DNA of 64,000 bases from Torymus aiolomorphi (lineage: Eukaryota > Arthropoda > Insecta > Hymenoptera > Torymidae), in the NCBI GenBank assembly GCA_036365515.1, contig CM070873.1, positions 212,955,376 through 213,019,375 on the forward strand, in the 5' to 3' direction. Positions 51,118 to 62,812 of this stretch are shown here, piece by piece. Position numbers and translations under genes: made by a program. Below the pieces are notes generated by a model. That model was not told the DNA's origin. It saw only the letters and a list, made by a program, of their open reading frames with translations, and searched no databases. Each line of letters starts with the position of its first letter. Within the stretch, counting starts at the first letter, position 1.

Positions 51118-51402
51118 CTTAACTTAATCAATAAGATACTTATTACAAACAAAGTTTGTTGAGCAAGCAGGCTGTCATTTTCAGGATTTTCACACCTTTG
51201 GTGCGAATTCATGTGTTCAGACGAGCTATCAAAACCTGATGTAAGCAGCAAGGTGACATCATTTAAGGCTTCTGGTCTCCAATCAGTAGCTACAGTTTCA
51301 CATAACCTTTCTACGGTTTTGTTGAGCATGATTTGCAGAGGTACTCTAACTTCCACTTCTGTCGCATAAACTCGTGTAGGTAAACATTCAACCATTTCAC
51401 TT
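51118..51402 (-). CDS. Transib transposase exon 4 (first catalytic Asp)
   Basis: It reads VPLQIMLNKTVERL, SGFDSSSEHMN with the likely first catalytic Asp, and LLAQQTLFVISILL. Splice sites: CAATTAG acceptor, AAG-GTAACA donor. Intron 4 (50422-51117) is AT-rich and holds no gene. Confidence 0.88.
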
Positions 51403-51582
51403 CTAATTGGAAAAACAATATTACTTTATTTTACACGTTAAATAATTAGTTTGAATGGAAATTGATTATCGTTACGCAAACTAACACAAAAATAGCACTA
51501 TTACCCTATTGGTCTTGAATTTTAAACAAACTTTCACCTAACGTTTGTCAAAAAATTTAAAGTAACGTTCATTATTTCGTCG

Positions 51583-51935
51583 GCTGGGAGGAAAAAGGTG
51601 CCATCTCGTTATTTTGCCAAGAAAAGTGTCAACTCGTTATTTAGGTAAGAAAAGTGCCATCTCGTTATTTTGCTAAGAAAAGTGCCAATTTCGCTAAGAA
51701 AACTACCAACTCAGCGGAGCACTTTTCTTAGTGTAATAAAGAGTTAGCACTTTTCCTAACGAAATAACGAGACGGCACTTATCTTACCGAAATAACGAGA
51801 TGGCACTTATCTTACCGAAATAACGTGTTGGCACTTTTCTTAGCAAAATAACGAGATGACACTTTTCTTCCCGAAATAACGAGTTAGCACTTTTCTTGGC
51901 AAAATAACGAGATGGCACTATTTTCCTCCCAGCGG
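51583..51935. mobile_element. ~350 bp inverted-repeat element in Transib intron 3
   Basis: Ends are GCTGGGAGGAAAA and its complement. The interior repeats CTCGTTATTTTGC-AAGAAAAGTGCCA on the left and its complement several times on the right. It lies in intron 3 (51403-52302). The target duplication is unclear. Confidence 0.78.
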
Positions 51936-52302
51936 ACGAATTATACTCATATAGCTTTACTTTCAAAACGAGAAAGCTTTTAAACTCTTGCGCATTATAT
52001 TTACAATGTAATTGAAACTTAATTATACTTTAACATTGAAATATTTCAACATTTTTGTAACCTTTTTTACTGTCACAAAGCTTTTTGTATAAAAAAAGTC
52101 GTTAACACATCGCAATTTTCAAATAATATTCACTATACTGTCCAGTAAAATAAAGTAGCAAATTCAGCTCCACGAATTATTATATTGAATACAATATATC
52201 ATGGAATTATAAATTTTTCATGGAATATATCGTGGAATTTCAAATTCTACAATATATCATGGAATTATAAATTTTTCTATCGAAATATAAAAAAAAAATT
52301 AT

Positions 52303-52432
52303 TTCCTAATTAACTCATAACGTGGATAGATCTTGGATTTCTTTGAATGAGTATCGGTTACTAAAGCTTTATACCGATTCTTGCTATAGTCATTTTCCAT
52401 ATAGAAAGCTAAGGCTGATTCATTCGAGTGCC
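52303..52432 (-). CDS. Transib transposase exon 3
   Basis: Acceptor TTTTTCATCAG; reads HSNESALAFYMENDYSK and IYPRYELIRK. The donor position has AT (AGGAA then ATAATT) where GT is expected; the phase to exon 4 is nevertheless exact, so a G-to-A change is likely. Downstream (52190-52290) are repeats of TCATGGAATTATAAATTTTT. Confidence 0.75.
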
Positions 52433-52931
52433 CTGATGAAAAATGTAATTAGAATTTATCAATCATTTCAAAATGGAGTAAGAAGGTTCTATTAGTAAAC
52501 ATTCACTATTCGAAATTAGTGCTCTTATTTCTTGTTTTATTGCTATATGCATACTTCTTAACTAAAGTGGCATCAATTAACGTACAGTAAACATATTACT
52601 TTATCTAATAATTAATAAAAATTCTTCAACAAAAGATAATTTGATTAATTTTTTGAGATTACATATATTATTTTTGTTTCAATGTATTTTTAATAATTTA
52701 GAGGTAGTGAAAAATAATTATAAAAGCCAATTATTTTTTATTATAATTTCATTTTAAAACACAAACATTCTCAACACATTCTAAATTGTGATTGCCGATG
52801 GATATGAAGTCGCGAATTTAGTAAGAACTTATATTAGTTAAAGAAAAACTAAAACTTTGATTTTAGAGTAGGATTATTTTATTAATTGCCTTAATTTTTT
52901 TGATTAAGGTTCTTTTTTCTATAGGACTTAC

Positions 52932-53102
52932 TTAGTTCATCATCAGTTTGGGTTTGATCTTCATAAGCAATGTGATTGTTTCCATCAATACTTTGTCTCT
53001 TTGATTTTAGAGTCAGTTTCAGAGCTAATTCTAGTAAATTTATATCATGATTTGCGAATTCAGCAACTTCATGGGCTCTTCTATAAATTGTGCTTTGACA
53101 TC
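52932..53102 (-). CDS. Transib transposase exon 2
   Basis: Acceptor TTATTAG, donor GTAAGT. It reads CQSTIYRRAHEVAEFAN and LLELALKLTLKSKR. Intron 1 (53103-53341) carries a TA microsatellite at about 53192-53287; intron 2 is 52433-52931. Confidence 0.78.
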
Positions 53103-53188
53103 CTAATAACAAAGCGTCAAACGTTTGTTTCGGTAGTATATATATATATTGAACAAAAGAAATAAAAGGGCTTTTCCGAGCGGATACC

Positions 53189-53292
<104 letters not shown>

Positions 53293-53341
53293 GCAGGACA
53301 TTGCAATTATTGGTTTCATTTATGATGACATTATTTTTTAC

Positions 53342-53465
53342 CGGGATCAGAATCCGTTGTCACTATTCGTTTTCTTCCTCCGTTAAAACTGCTACGAGTT
53401 TTCTTTTTCGGCCGACCTCTTTGAATATTTTCACTTTTTCTCTTTTTTGTTTTGGGTTTGAACAT
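53342..53465 (-). CDS. Transib transposase exon 1 (AT-hook-like N-terminus)
   Basis: ATG at 53465-53463; a very basic peptide with [11 protein letters not shown] and TTDSDP, then GTAAAA donor. The phase joins exon 2 exactly. The start is the first ATG after an in-frame stop region and is plausible but not proven. Confidence 0.7.
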
Positions 53466-53775
53466 GCTATAGTTAAATGCATATTTTTATTTTAAATGAT
53501 ATATTATTTACTGTAGAAGGTGTAGAGGGAGGGGTAATACAACACTTGAAGGAAAATCCATTTTAAAAAGTGTATATATATTGATGTTAACCAAACTTTG
53601 CTATTTATAAAGATCGGGTTTTGCTACAATATCAATCAAAAATAATTATGAAACACTATTTTATTTACGAAAACATTAATTTCTTACACGTATGACATCG
53701 GATAATATAAAATCGGATAATTATCGAATAATAAAAATTAATTCTTGATTCTTCAAACCCTAGGTGTACGATATA
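53466..53775. promoter_or_regulatory. Upstream region of the Transib transposase
   Basis: AT-rich sequence immediately 5' of the transposase ATG (reading minus). It should contain the promoter, but no specific element was recognised. Confidence 0.35.
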
Positions 53776-54095
53776 CCCGGTCAAAAATATCCAGCTAGGA
53801 AATCCAGATGGATTCCCTAGCTGGATCCAGATAGATTTCCTAGCTGGATCGGGTGGATTCACGTAGATTTCAATGGATTTTTTAGCTGGATTTCTACTCT
53901 GGTCCATGTTGCGTAGATTTCCTACTTAATTTTTACTGAAAATGGGTAAGAAATCCACGCAACATGGATAAGAGTAGGAATCCAGCTAAAAAATCCATCG
54001 AAATCTACGTGAATCCACCCGATCCTGCTAGGAAATCCACCTGGAATCCAGCTGGAAATCCATCTGGATTTCCTAGCTGGATATTTTTGACCGGT
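53776..54095. mobile_element. Foldback element B, 320 bp
   Basis: Ends CCCGGTCAAAAATATCC and its complement (last base mismatched), with TA on both sides (53774-53775, 54096-54097). Arms consist of GGAAATCCAGCTGGATT-type repeats. Same architecture as element A. Confidence 0.8.
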
Positions 54096-54097
54096 TA

Positions 54098-56150
54098 CTA
54101 CTCGCCCTAAAGTAATATGCCACTTTACAAAAATAAATAATAACTAAATATAATCCTCAGAAGTATTATTTGACATATTTATATTTTGTATATAGCATTT
54201 GCCTCTAAAAATAAAAAAAAATTATCTTCTTAATTATATAAAAAATATTTTTGAGAGTATTTATATAACAACAATCGAATAACTAAAATAAAGATGCAAC
54301 CCTTTTTTAAAACTTGCCGTTGATTAATTTTAAACACCTCGGTAATTGTTGAATACATCCACGCATTAAGGAGGGTCTTTCCCAAAATCCAACCAAATAT
54401 TTTCAAATAAAATTTAAATACGTGATAAATAATGATTATTCCAATCTCTCTGCATAATTTTAATGTATCTTGATGAAGAATAAATTGAGCACGACATTAA
54501 TAAAAATTGAGTTTTCAGGTTACATTGCTACATAGCCTTGTGGGATAGCACGATTTTTGTATGTTTGCATAATTTTTATACTTCCAGCCTATTTTAGCCA
54601 ATAAGAAAATGCATATGTATTCAAGCAACCACCAGAAAAATGAAACAATGAAAAATATATGGGCCAACGAACGACCAGAAAAAAGAATCAATGAAAAAAT
54701 ATTTGGCCAAGTTATTTAATATTAGTCACGAAAATTTAAACAAAATGCGTGACATACTGATTTTAAATTTCATAAAATTTGTGAATTGATTGTGTAAGCA
54801 AATTTTATATATTTTTTACCTATAAAATCTATTGTTTCATTATTAATTTTGACTATAGATTACTTTGCAAGCAATAATATTAATATTATGGGCTAGAAAT
54901 ATTGGAGGCCCAAGGAAGTACTCGTTAAATATGCTCCTTAGCGAAATACCCCCCTTAAGATATACGTTATATGACATTTTACCTGCACTGGCATCTTTGA
55001 CCCTGTACTCTACATTATTTGCATCACCTATTTATTTATGATTTAATTATTATTCTATAACATATTCAAATAATTAACCCATAATGTAATTCGAATCAGG
55101 CTAAAACAATAGTCTGGCATTAACCTCACCTTATATTAACGATGCAATGTTTGATGGACACGAATCAAATTATACTAAACTAAAGTATTTTCTTTTTTCT
55201 TCGTGTTTTGAAAATCTGTGCATTTGGCTGTTGTTGATGCGGTTGCTGTGATATGATTATACCTATTTAACATAATTGTTTATACGGTTGCTATGCTATA
55301 ATTTGATTATTTATTGTACTGCAGATAATAAGATACTTATAGATTATAGGTATAGTTAATAATTATATTCCAAATTGATAGTATAATTTTTAAATTTTAT
55401 ATTTTACAGAATATTGCTTTATTTCTGTAAGACAACATAAATGCTAATTTCGACTCGAATTAGTATATATACATACTTGTCTTATCTTATAATTTAGATA
55501 AAATTATATTTAATAACTCATTAAGAAATTTATAAAGTAATAAAGAAATTCTACGCTTATTTATGCTTATTAGTTAACCGAGTATTAATTTTTTCGAACC
55601 GAATTTCCAAAAATTATATATAAAAATTTAATGTTAATATAATTTACGGCTTAAGTATTTCATTAGGGTGTACATTAGAACTTTTCCTTTAAATGATAAC
55701 AATACAAACAAGAAACACTGAACAGTCTAAAATTTGAATTAAGCAATCCGATACATGTAGTTAAAAATACTTACCTCAGATAACCGATGCAATGTATAGT
55801 ACAAACGAAAAATAAACGTTCATTTATTTATTCTCTTATTGTATTATAAATGTTATTAAATGTATACGTAACTGTATATAAACAAAAGAGAAAAAATCGA
55901 GTCGAGTTACCTGGGGTAACAAATATAAAAAATCAAAGCCTGTGGATGATTTAGCTTCAAGCCAAGCTAGCCAATTGTGTTTAAAGCTTTATTCTATTTA
56001 TATAAAAGAGTTTTGAGGCTATCGGATATTTTCCTTTCAACCTGGTATTTCAATCTACAAGGTTCATAAGATTACAGATTATTTCGATTCAAGCTCTGCC
56101 TGTCCATTGTATGAGTAATTTCAAATTATAAGATAATTCAATTTAAGCTT
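54098..56150. other. AT-rich Transib interior, no gene seen
   Basis: About 2 kb of AT-rich sequence with no supported frame, terminal repeat or tandem array on either strand. Confidence 0.5.
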
Positions 56151-56158
56151 TTTTTTGC

Positions 56159-56176
56159 TTCCTCCTAGAGGAAGCT
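56159..56176. repeat. Hairpin end of an interspersed repeat, copy 2
   Basis: GCTTCCTC-CTAGAGGAAGC with TTTTTT on one side and TTTGT on the other; the inverted counterpart is at 21556-21575. A diverged match continues for about 80 bp beyond the hairpin. Confidence 0.6.
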
Positions 56177-56439
56177 TTGTGATAGTGATTTTTTGAGTTG
56201 TTGTAAAAACATGTTATAATTGTTTTCTGAGGTGTATTGGCGCCCAAATATAATATGTTTGAATTTTCAAGAATGAATTCTTGAGTTTAAGTATTCAAAA
56301 CTGACGAATAATTAAAATAATATAAGAAAAATTTCTTTTTTTTCATTTATCCAACTTCCATTATTATCGTAAAATTTGAAGACAAAAATTTTCATCGCAA
56401 ACTTCGCTTGACTGCTCTGAGAGAGACACAAATGCAGGT

Positions 56440-56725
56440 ATAGTAGAGCGTCTACAACCTGCTACCCAGCCTCAGGATTTCGATTTTTGGTCGAGCAAAA
56501 ATAGACAAAACATCACTAGAGCGGTACGGGGCCTTGATAAGCTTACGTCCGTCGCACCCAACTGTTTTTCCTTCTAAAGAATCTCTCTGATTGGGCTAAA
56601 ACTCTCGTCTTGTATCTATCACACCGAGATAGAGTTAGAGAATCAGGCCCCGAGAGGGGGTTCCGAAACCAAAAACCAGACGCTGGGTGGCACGTTGTAG
56701 ACGTACTCTCTCTACACATAGCAGG
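56440..56725. repeat. Imperfect 280 bp inverted repeat, GC-richer
   Basis: GTAGAGCGTCTACAACCTGC and CCAGCCTC near 56441-56475 pair with GACGCTGGGTGGCACG and TTGTAGACGTACTC near 56679-56715. A SINE, foldback or hairpin RNA source are possible; none is shown. Confidence 0.55.
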
Positions 56726-57012
56726 CCTTTGAGGCCCGCATGGCAGTTTGAGGCCGTGTGCTATCATTCAACAGCTGACGGTTTCTAGACTCTGGTTAAA
56801 TTTCCATTCTAGTTCCTCTATAGTTGTAGATACTTACATCGTGCACTGACAGAAAAACAAAAATATGAAAAATTTGTATGTTGTCTGGTAAACTGACAAT
56901 AACTGACCATGTACTATAAACCCAAACTTTTAATTTTTCAATAATAAATTTAATTATAATAATGTAATAAATTGTTGCAAAAATAATAAATTTTGTTATT
57001 AAAAATGAATTA

Positions 57013-57080
57013 AAGGGATCATCAAATTAATTTTCAGGAAGCTACGGGCCAATGAATTGGCAGCGGTTTTTTTAATATGA
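57013..57080 (+). repeat. ~70 bp interspersed repeat (pair with 20338-20410)
   Basis: CCAATGAATTGGCAGCGG and flanks match the reverse complement of 20338-20410. Confidence 0.6.
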
Positions 57081-57189
57081 AAGAGCCCGAAGGTTATACT
57101 GCATTTAGCTTCACCAAAGATTGTATATATCGAATTGTTTACAAATCACTAATCCAGTGATAATTATATTCAAAAGATATACTGAATAA

Positions 57190-59569
57190 AGTATTAACCT
57201 GTCATTGCGGCGAAGTATTTTACTTATAGTTGTAAGGCTAAACTGCAAACCGGATGCCGGAAAAAAAGACTAAAATTCTGAAAGGAAAACGGACATAAAA
57301 AAATTCAGTTGTCTATATCTTTTAAACAAGATAATCTTATTAAATAAAATCTTTTGATTTGAGTAGAGCAATGAAATAGCTTTCGATTAAGAGTAATATG
57401 TTATATAGTTAAAACTAACGTAATAGGTATATAGGCGCATTGAATTTCTCACACACCAATTTCAATGTATATTTAGTGCGGATCGTTCCTTCAGGCTTCT
57501 TCTATACTTGCCTTCGGAGCGCGCCCGCGCTCCTTGATGTTCACAGGTCTAATGGTAATATATTATATATGGACGAACTCAGAAGTAAACATTTTTACCA
57601 CTAAGAATCATTTTTCTAAAACATAAATACAGTTTTCAACCAAATTTAGAAAAATTTAGAAAAAATGTTTCTCGTACAGTTTGGAGGTTATAAAAATTGA
57701 TTTGACAATACTCTTCATTTTTCCCCTAATCTACATTCAATTAGATGTAAGTACAAACAAAAATCATCCGAATCGGTGGTTTCTGTCTGGAGTAATTTTT
57801 TTTCTAAATCCAAATAATAAGCTAATCGGTAAGAAGTTTTAGGTTATGGTCATTAAAAGTTTTTAATGTTATAGATCACTTATTTTGTCATAAATACCTT
57901 ACAAAGTCATAGTGCATTACAGATTATCGTATTAACCTGATTTTGCGGCGAAGTATTCCACGTAGTTGTTAGGTTATGTTTCTTAGGTGTAGAGGTTATA
58001 TATTATACATAGATGAACGCAGGAGGCAACATTATTCCCAAAATGAATCATTTTTCTAAAACTTAAATACGGTTTCCTACAAAATTTTGATAAATACGTA
58101 TGTTTCTTGTAGAGTTTGGAGGTTATAATAATTGATTTGACAATACTCTTTATTTTTCCCCTAATCTACATTCAATTAGCTGTAAGTAAAAACAAAAATC
58201 ATCCGAATCGGTGGTTCCTGTCTGGAATAACTTTTTTCTAAATCGAATTAATAAGCTAATCGGTAAAAAGTATTAGGTTATGGTAATTAAAAGTTATTAA
58301 TGTTACAGATCACTTAATTTTTCATAACTACCTCACAAAGTCACAGTGCATGACAGATTAACATGTCTTTGCGGCGAAGTATTCCACGTAGAGCTGTTAG
58401 GTTATGTTTCTTAGGTGTAGAGGTTATATATTATACATAGATGAACGCAGGAGGCAACATTATTCCCAAAATGAATCATTTTTCTAAAACTTAAATACGG
58501 TTTCCTACAAAATTTTGATAAATACGTATGTTTCTTGTAGAGTTTGGAGGTTATAATAATTGATTTGACAATACTCTTTATTTTTTCCCTAATCTACATT
58601 CAATTAGCTGTAAGTAAAAACAAAAATCATCCGAATCGGTGGTTCCTGTCTGGAATAACTTTTTTCTAAATCGAATTAATAAGCTAATCGGTAAAAAGTA
58701 TTGGGATATGATCATTAAAAGTTTTTAATATTACAGATCACTTAATTTTTCATAAGTAACTTACAAAGTCATAGTGCATTATAGATTATCATATTAACAT
58801 GTCTTTGCGGCAAAGTATTCAACGTAGTTGTTAGGTTATGGTACAAAGGTGTAGGGGTTATATATTATACATGGAGGAACTCAGGGGGCAACATTTTTTC
58901 AAAAAAGAATCATTTTTCTAAAACTTAAATACGGTTTCCTATAAAATTTTGAAAAATACCTATGTTTCTTGTAGAGTTTGGAGGTTATAATAATTGATTT
59001 GACAATACTCTTTATTTTTCCCCTAATCTACATTCAATTAGCTATAAGTACAAACAAAAATCATCTGAATCGGTGGTTTCTGTGTGGAATTACTTTTTTT
59101 CTAAATAAAAATAATAAGCTAATTTGCAAAATGGTTTAGGTTATGGTCATTATAAGTTTTTAATGTTACAGATCACTTATTTTGTCATAAATACCTTACA
59201 AAGTCATAGTTCATTACAGATTATCGTATTAACCTGACTTTGCGGCGAAGTATTCATCTGCAAGGTGTTTAGGTTATGGTTCACAGGTGTAGGGGTTATA
59301 TATTATACATGGATGAACTCAGGAGGCAACATATTTCCCAAAAAGAAACATTTTTCTGAAACTTAAATACGGTTTCCTACAAAATTTTGAATAATACCTA
59401 TGTTTCTTGTTGAATTTGGAGGTTATAAAAATTTATTTAACAATATTCTTTATTTTTCCTCTAATCTACATTTAATTTGCTATAAGTAGAAACAAAAATC
59501 ATCCAAATTGGTGGCTTCTGTGTAGAGTTATTTTATTTTGAAAAAAAAATCGGGTTTTAGCCCACTGTG
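57190..59569 (-). repeat. Right terminal repeat of Transib: tandem ~436 bp units
   Basis: The mirror image of the left terminal repeat, with four full units and a partial one. Landmarks are TTTGCGGCGAAGTATTC, TTATATATTATACATGGATG and CCGAATCGGTGGTT. It has about one unit more than the left side. A partial innermost unit is split by the ~290 bp repeat at 57240-57537. Confidence 0.92.
57240..57537 (+). mobile_element. ~290 bp hairpin-ended repeat, copy 2, inside the Transib repeat unit
   Basis: It interrupts a 436 bp unit between GTTGTAAGGCT and GTTCACAGG, so its ends are defined by comparison with intact units. One end is AAACTGCAAACCGG, the other the hairpin GGAGCGC-GCCC-GCGCTCC then TTGA. 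No duplication is evident, and the outside bases fit an A/T target, so a Helitron-like mode is suspected. Confidence 0.75.
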
Positions 59570-59574
59570 CGGCG
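59570..59574. repeat. Target duplication CGGCG, right of Transib
   Basis: Matches 34368-34372. Confidence 0.9.
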
Positions 59575-59609
59575 CGGCGCAGCGCGGCTCTTATGTACAT
59601 TCACCCTTA

Positions 59610-59745
59610 TGCCCAGGGTTGGTCGCGTATAATACCGCGGTATCGTACACGACACGATAATGGTATAATACATAGTATAATACCGTCATGATTTTGCTCT
59701 GGGGTCTGGGGCCTGATTCTAAATTTGTCTCGACGTCAAGACACA
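59610..59745. other. Right flank of the PIF element
   Basis: Contains TATAATACCG-type repeats (AATACCGCGGTATCG). No gene. Confidence 0.4.
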
Positions 59746-59975
59746 CAAAACCGAGAACTATTTGTCTCGGCGAGTGCAACTCCGAGAACTATTTGTCTCG
59801 GCGAGTGCAACCCCGAGAACTATTTGTCTCGGCGAGTCCAACTCCGAGAACAATTTGTCTCGGCGAGTCCAACTCCGAGAACAATTTGTCTCGGCGAGTG
59901 CAACTCCGAGAATTATTTGTCTCGGCGAGTGTGACTCCGAGAACTATTTGTCTCGGCGAATGCAACTCCGAGACA
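59746..59975 (+). repeat. 31 bp minisatellite, about seven copies
   Basis: Each unit reads CCGAGAACTATTTGTCTCGG then CGAGTGCAACT, with few changes. The unit contains a CCGAGA/TCTCGG inverted repeat. The open frames over it are repeat artefacts. Confidence 0.95.
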
Positions 59976-60108
59976 CAATACGAGTTGGCTTCGGGCTGTG
60001 TCGGTACAGTAGTGTCGCTTGGTCAACGGCGCTTGCGCGGCCAATGTTTTTATTCTGATTTACTTCCCAGACTGGCGCTGCGCATCCGCGGATCGTACGC
60101 GTAAAACT

Positions 60109-60453
60109 AAAAGCAGCTGAAGTGGTACCAATTTACAAATCAGGGAAAAAATTAAAAGTTAATAACTACAGACCTATATCATTCATATCGAATATTGCAA
60201 AAATCTTTGAAAAGGTAATATACGAAAGAATTTTTGATTTTATTAACAAACACAAAATATTAAGCGAAAAACAATTTGGCTTTATTAAAAACAAAGGAAC
60301 CAGAGATGCTCTAAGCTATATTACAAAGAGGATCTATGAGAACTTAGATAAGAGTAAGCCCATTATAGTCGCATTTCTAGATCTAGCTAAAGCCTTTGAT
60401 ACAGTTGATCATAATATACATTCTACATAAGTTGCAAGCATACGGGATAAGAG
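60109..60453 (+). pseudogene. LINE reverse transcriptase fragment (copy 2, first part)
   Basis: It matches 30050-30404 with few differences and carries the PIYKSGKK, YRP and FLDLAKAFDTVDH blocks. One extra base near 60419 shifts the frame. The 5' end begins abruptly at about 60109. It continues at 62035 after foldback element C. Confidence 0.9.
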
Positions 60454-61003
60454 CCCTAGTGAAAAAAATTTAATGCTCATAACAGTTGATATCTGCAGCT
60501 ATCAGAAAAAAACTGAAGAAAATGGAAGAAAACAGAAATTAACTGCAGAAAAATGTCGGAATTGAGACAAAGACAACAGTAATCTTCAGTTTTTATCAGT
60601 TTTCTTCAGTTTGTATCAGTTTTCACTGTTATCTACAGTTATTTGCAATTATAAACAGTTTTTTTCAGTTATCAACAGTTATGTTCTGTTTTCGGAAAAG
60701 CAAGCGACTTTAAGAAGTGAAGAAATCAGTAAAAAACTGAAAATAACAGTTTTATTCTGAATACAACTGAAGACAACAGTTATACACGGATGAAAACTGT
60801 TTATAAATGTAATAAAAATATTGGAAAATTTTGCTATATACAACTTAATTCGATACTTGAACATAACAGTTAATAATTGAAAAAAACTGATAATAACTAT
60901 TAATAAACGAAGAAAACAGTTTTAAACTGTTTAAAAGTGAAGAAAATTTTGAAGAAAAGTGAAGAAAAATGAACAAATAGTATATTACGATACGTGTGCC
61001 GGA

Positions 61004-61091
61004 AATTGGATTTCCGGGCCGTGCGTGGTATGACGCCCGAGGCGAAGCCGAGGGCGTCATAACGCACGGCCAGGGCATCCAATTTCCGGTC
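61004..61091. repeat. Strong hairpin, ~37 bp stem
   Basis: GGAAATTGGATTTCC-GGCC and GTGCGT-ATGACGCCC on the left pair with GGGCGTCAT-ACGCAC and GGCATCCAATTTCC on the right; the loop is GAGGCGAAGCCGAG. A second hairpin with the same GAGGCGAAGCCGAG core and GATGCCCGCC/GGCGGGCATC arms lies at 61345-61410. Confidence 0.85.
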
Positions 61092-61111
61092 CAAGTATTG
61101 TATACTATTTT

Positions 61112-61843
61112 TCTTACTCCCCGGCCGAAAGTACGTTCTGCAATTGTTAAATAATTGATAAAATTGCGTTGTCGTCTGCTAGCTGTGTTTGAGTGTTAGT
61201 TTTTCTTTCGGCCCGCTCGATAGTAGTGCCTCTGTCGGCCGCTTTGGGTAGCTCGGTCGATATTACCGACTGTTTTTTCTTTCGGCCCGGCGTAGAGAGC
61301 TGGTTTTTTGGGCGTCTGCTACTTTCGCTATTGTACAGATAGTCTGATGCCCGCCCGACATTTGCAAGACCGAGGCGAAGCCGAGGTTTTGTTGGTCGGG
61401 GCGGGCATCAGAAATACATTCATTAAAAAAAGACAACACCACTTTTTATTTCAATTAACTCTTTTTTCTCGTCACACGTGCACTTTCCTCTGTCTATTTC
61501 GTACGTGTCTAACCTTCACACCGCACAAACATATTTTTCTCGGACGCTCCCGTCCATACGTTTAAAAAACGATAACCACGATCAAACAAAACCACTTTTT
61601 ATTTCAACTAACTTTTTTCTTGTCACCCGTGCACTTTCCTCTGTTTATTTCGTACGTGTCTAACCTTCACACCGCACAAACATCTTTCCTCGGGCATGCG
61701 CGCGGGCGCTGAAGCGCCGCGGGTCAGGAAATTTCGGCAGCCCATCAGAGCGCGCGGTTGGTCTAAAATAGGATGCGAAAGTTTCTCTTTCGGCCCGGAG
61801 ATGCGGGCCGAAAGTACGTACTTTCGGGTGGGCGAGTAAGAAA
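61112..61843. mobile_element. GC-richer inverted-repeat element nested in C
   Basis: CTTACTC-CCGAAAGTACGT at the left and its complement at the right (about 61112-61135 and 61819-61843). Inside are the GATGCCC hairpin and a ~153 bp tandem duplication (61438-61590 and 61591-61690) marked by CCACTTTTTATTTCAA and TTTCGTACGTGTCTAACC. No coding region. Confidence 0.65.
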
Positions 61844-62034
61844 ACAATTTTTTTAAAATTTTTTTGCGATTGGAATTTGAACATAACAGTTAATAACTGA
61901 AAATAACTGATGAAAACTACAGATAGCTGTTGTCTTTGTCTCAATTCCGACCTTTTTCTGCAGTTATCTGCAGTGAATAACTGTTTTCTTCAGTTTTATT
62001 CAATTGTCTTCACTATTTTTTTTTTGCTAGGGAG

Positions 62035-62770
62035 GCAATGCTTATAAATTAATGCAAAGCTACTTAACAAATAGAAAACAGAAAGTAAGAATTGACCAAA
62101 GTGAGAGTGAATCGATAACAATAACGGTGGGAGTGCCCCAAGGAACAATCCTTGGGCCATTACTTTTTATATTATATATAAATGATTTACTGATAACAAT
62201 GCCAGAAAACTCAATTTTATCATATGCTGATGACACAGCAGTTATATCGTCAGGTAAAACCTGGAAAGAAGTTGAAAGTGAAATGAATCGATATCTTGAA
62301 AAAGTAGCTATATGGCTCGCATTGAATAAACTAACATTAAACATAAGTAAAACTGTGTACATAATTTTCGGGAATTACTGTGACAGTATACCAACAAATT
62401 TAGATATTTATATTAACAAAGAAAAATTAAAGAAAGTTGACTCGTGTAAATATTTAGGAGTTAATTTTGATCATAATCTAAAATGGGATAAACATATCAA
62501 CTACCTAATAAAAAAAACAAGTTACTTAAATTTCATCTTTTACAAAATTAACAAATTTATGTAAATAAGTACGTTAAAGGTTATTACTATGCGTTTTTTC
62601 ACAGTGTTATTAATTATGGGATAATTGCCTGGGGAGGTGTATATAAAAACAATCAACATTTACTTCAAAATATATTTCTTACGCTAAGCCACCCAAGTCT
62701 TAAATCTATCAACGAACAACTGAATTGTGGATCTCAAAGAAGATATGCCTATAACAAAATAACAAAATGA
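62035..62770 (+). pseudogene. LINE reverse transcriptase fragment (copy 2, second part)
   Basis: The frame continues the RT with GVPQGTILGPLLF, the catalytic SYADDTAV box (about 62220) and the thumb region with CKYLGVNFD. A frameshift lies near 62565; the last part (HSVINYGIIAWGG) is in another frame and stops at 62768-62770. No poly-A tail is visible. Motif style suggests a CR1/Jockey-like LINE. Confidence 0.88.
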
Positions 62771-62812
62771 ATAAATATATAATTTAAAATATTTTAAAAT
62801 GTATATTACACT

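Larger units (their letters stand above)
60454..62032. mobile_element. Foldback element C, 1,579 bp, inside the LINE
   Basis: Ends CCCTAG-GAAAAAA and its complement, with AG on both sides (60452-60453 and 62033-62034). The uninterrupted target is seen in LINE copy 1 (ATAAGAGGCAATG at about 30396). Arms are rich in CAGTT/AACTG repeats. The centre holds a second, GC-richer element (61112-61843). Confidence 0.9.

Noticed and set aside
56543..56767. 74-residue minus-strand frame in GC-richer DNA
   Set aside because: It lies in an imperfect inverted repeat, has no recognised motif and no splice or start context.
59688..60104. 138-residue frame with repeated Leu-Phe-Val-Ser-Ala
   Set aside because: It is a translation of the 31 bp minisatellite.
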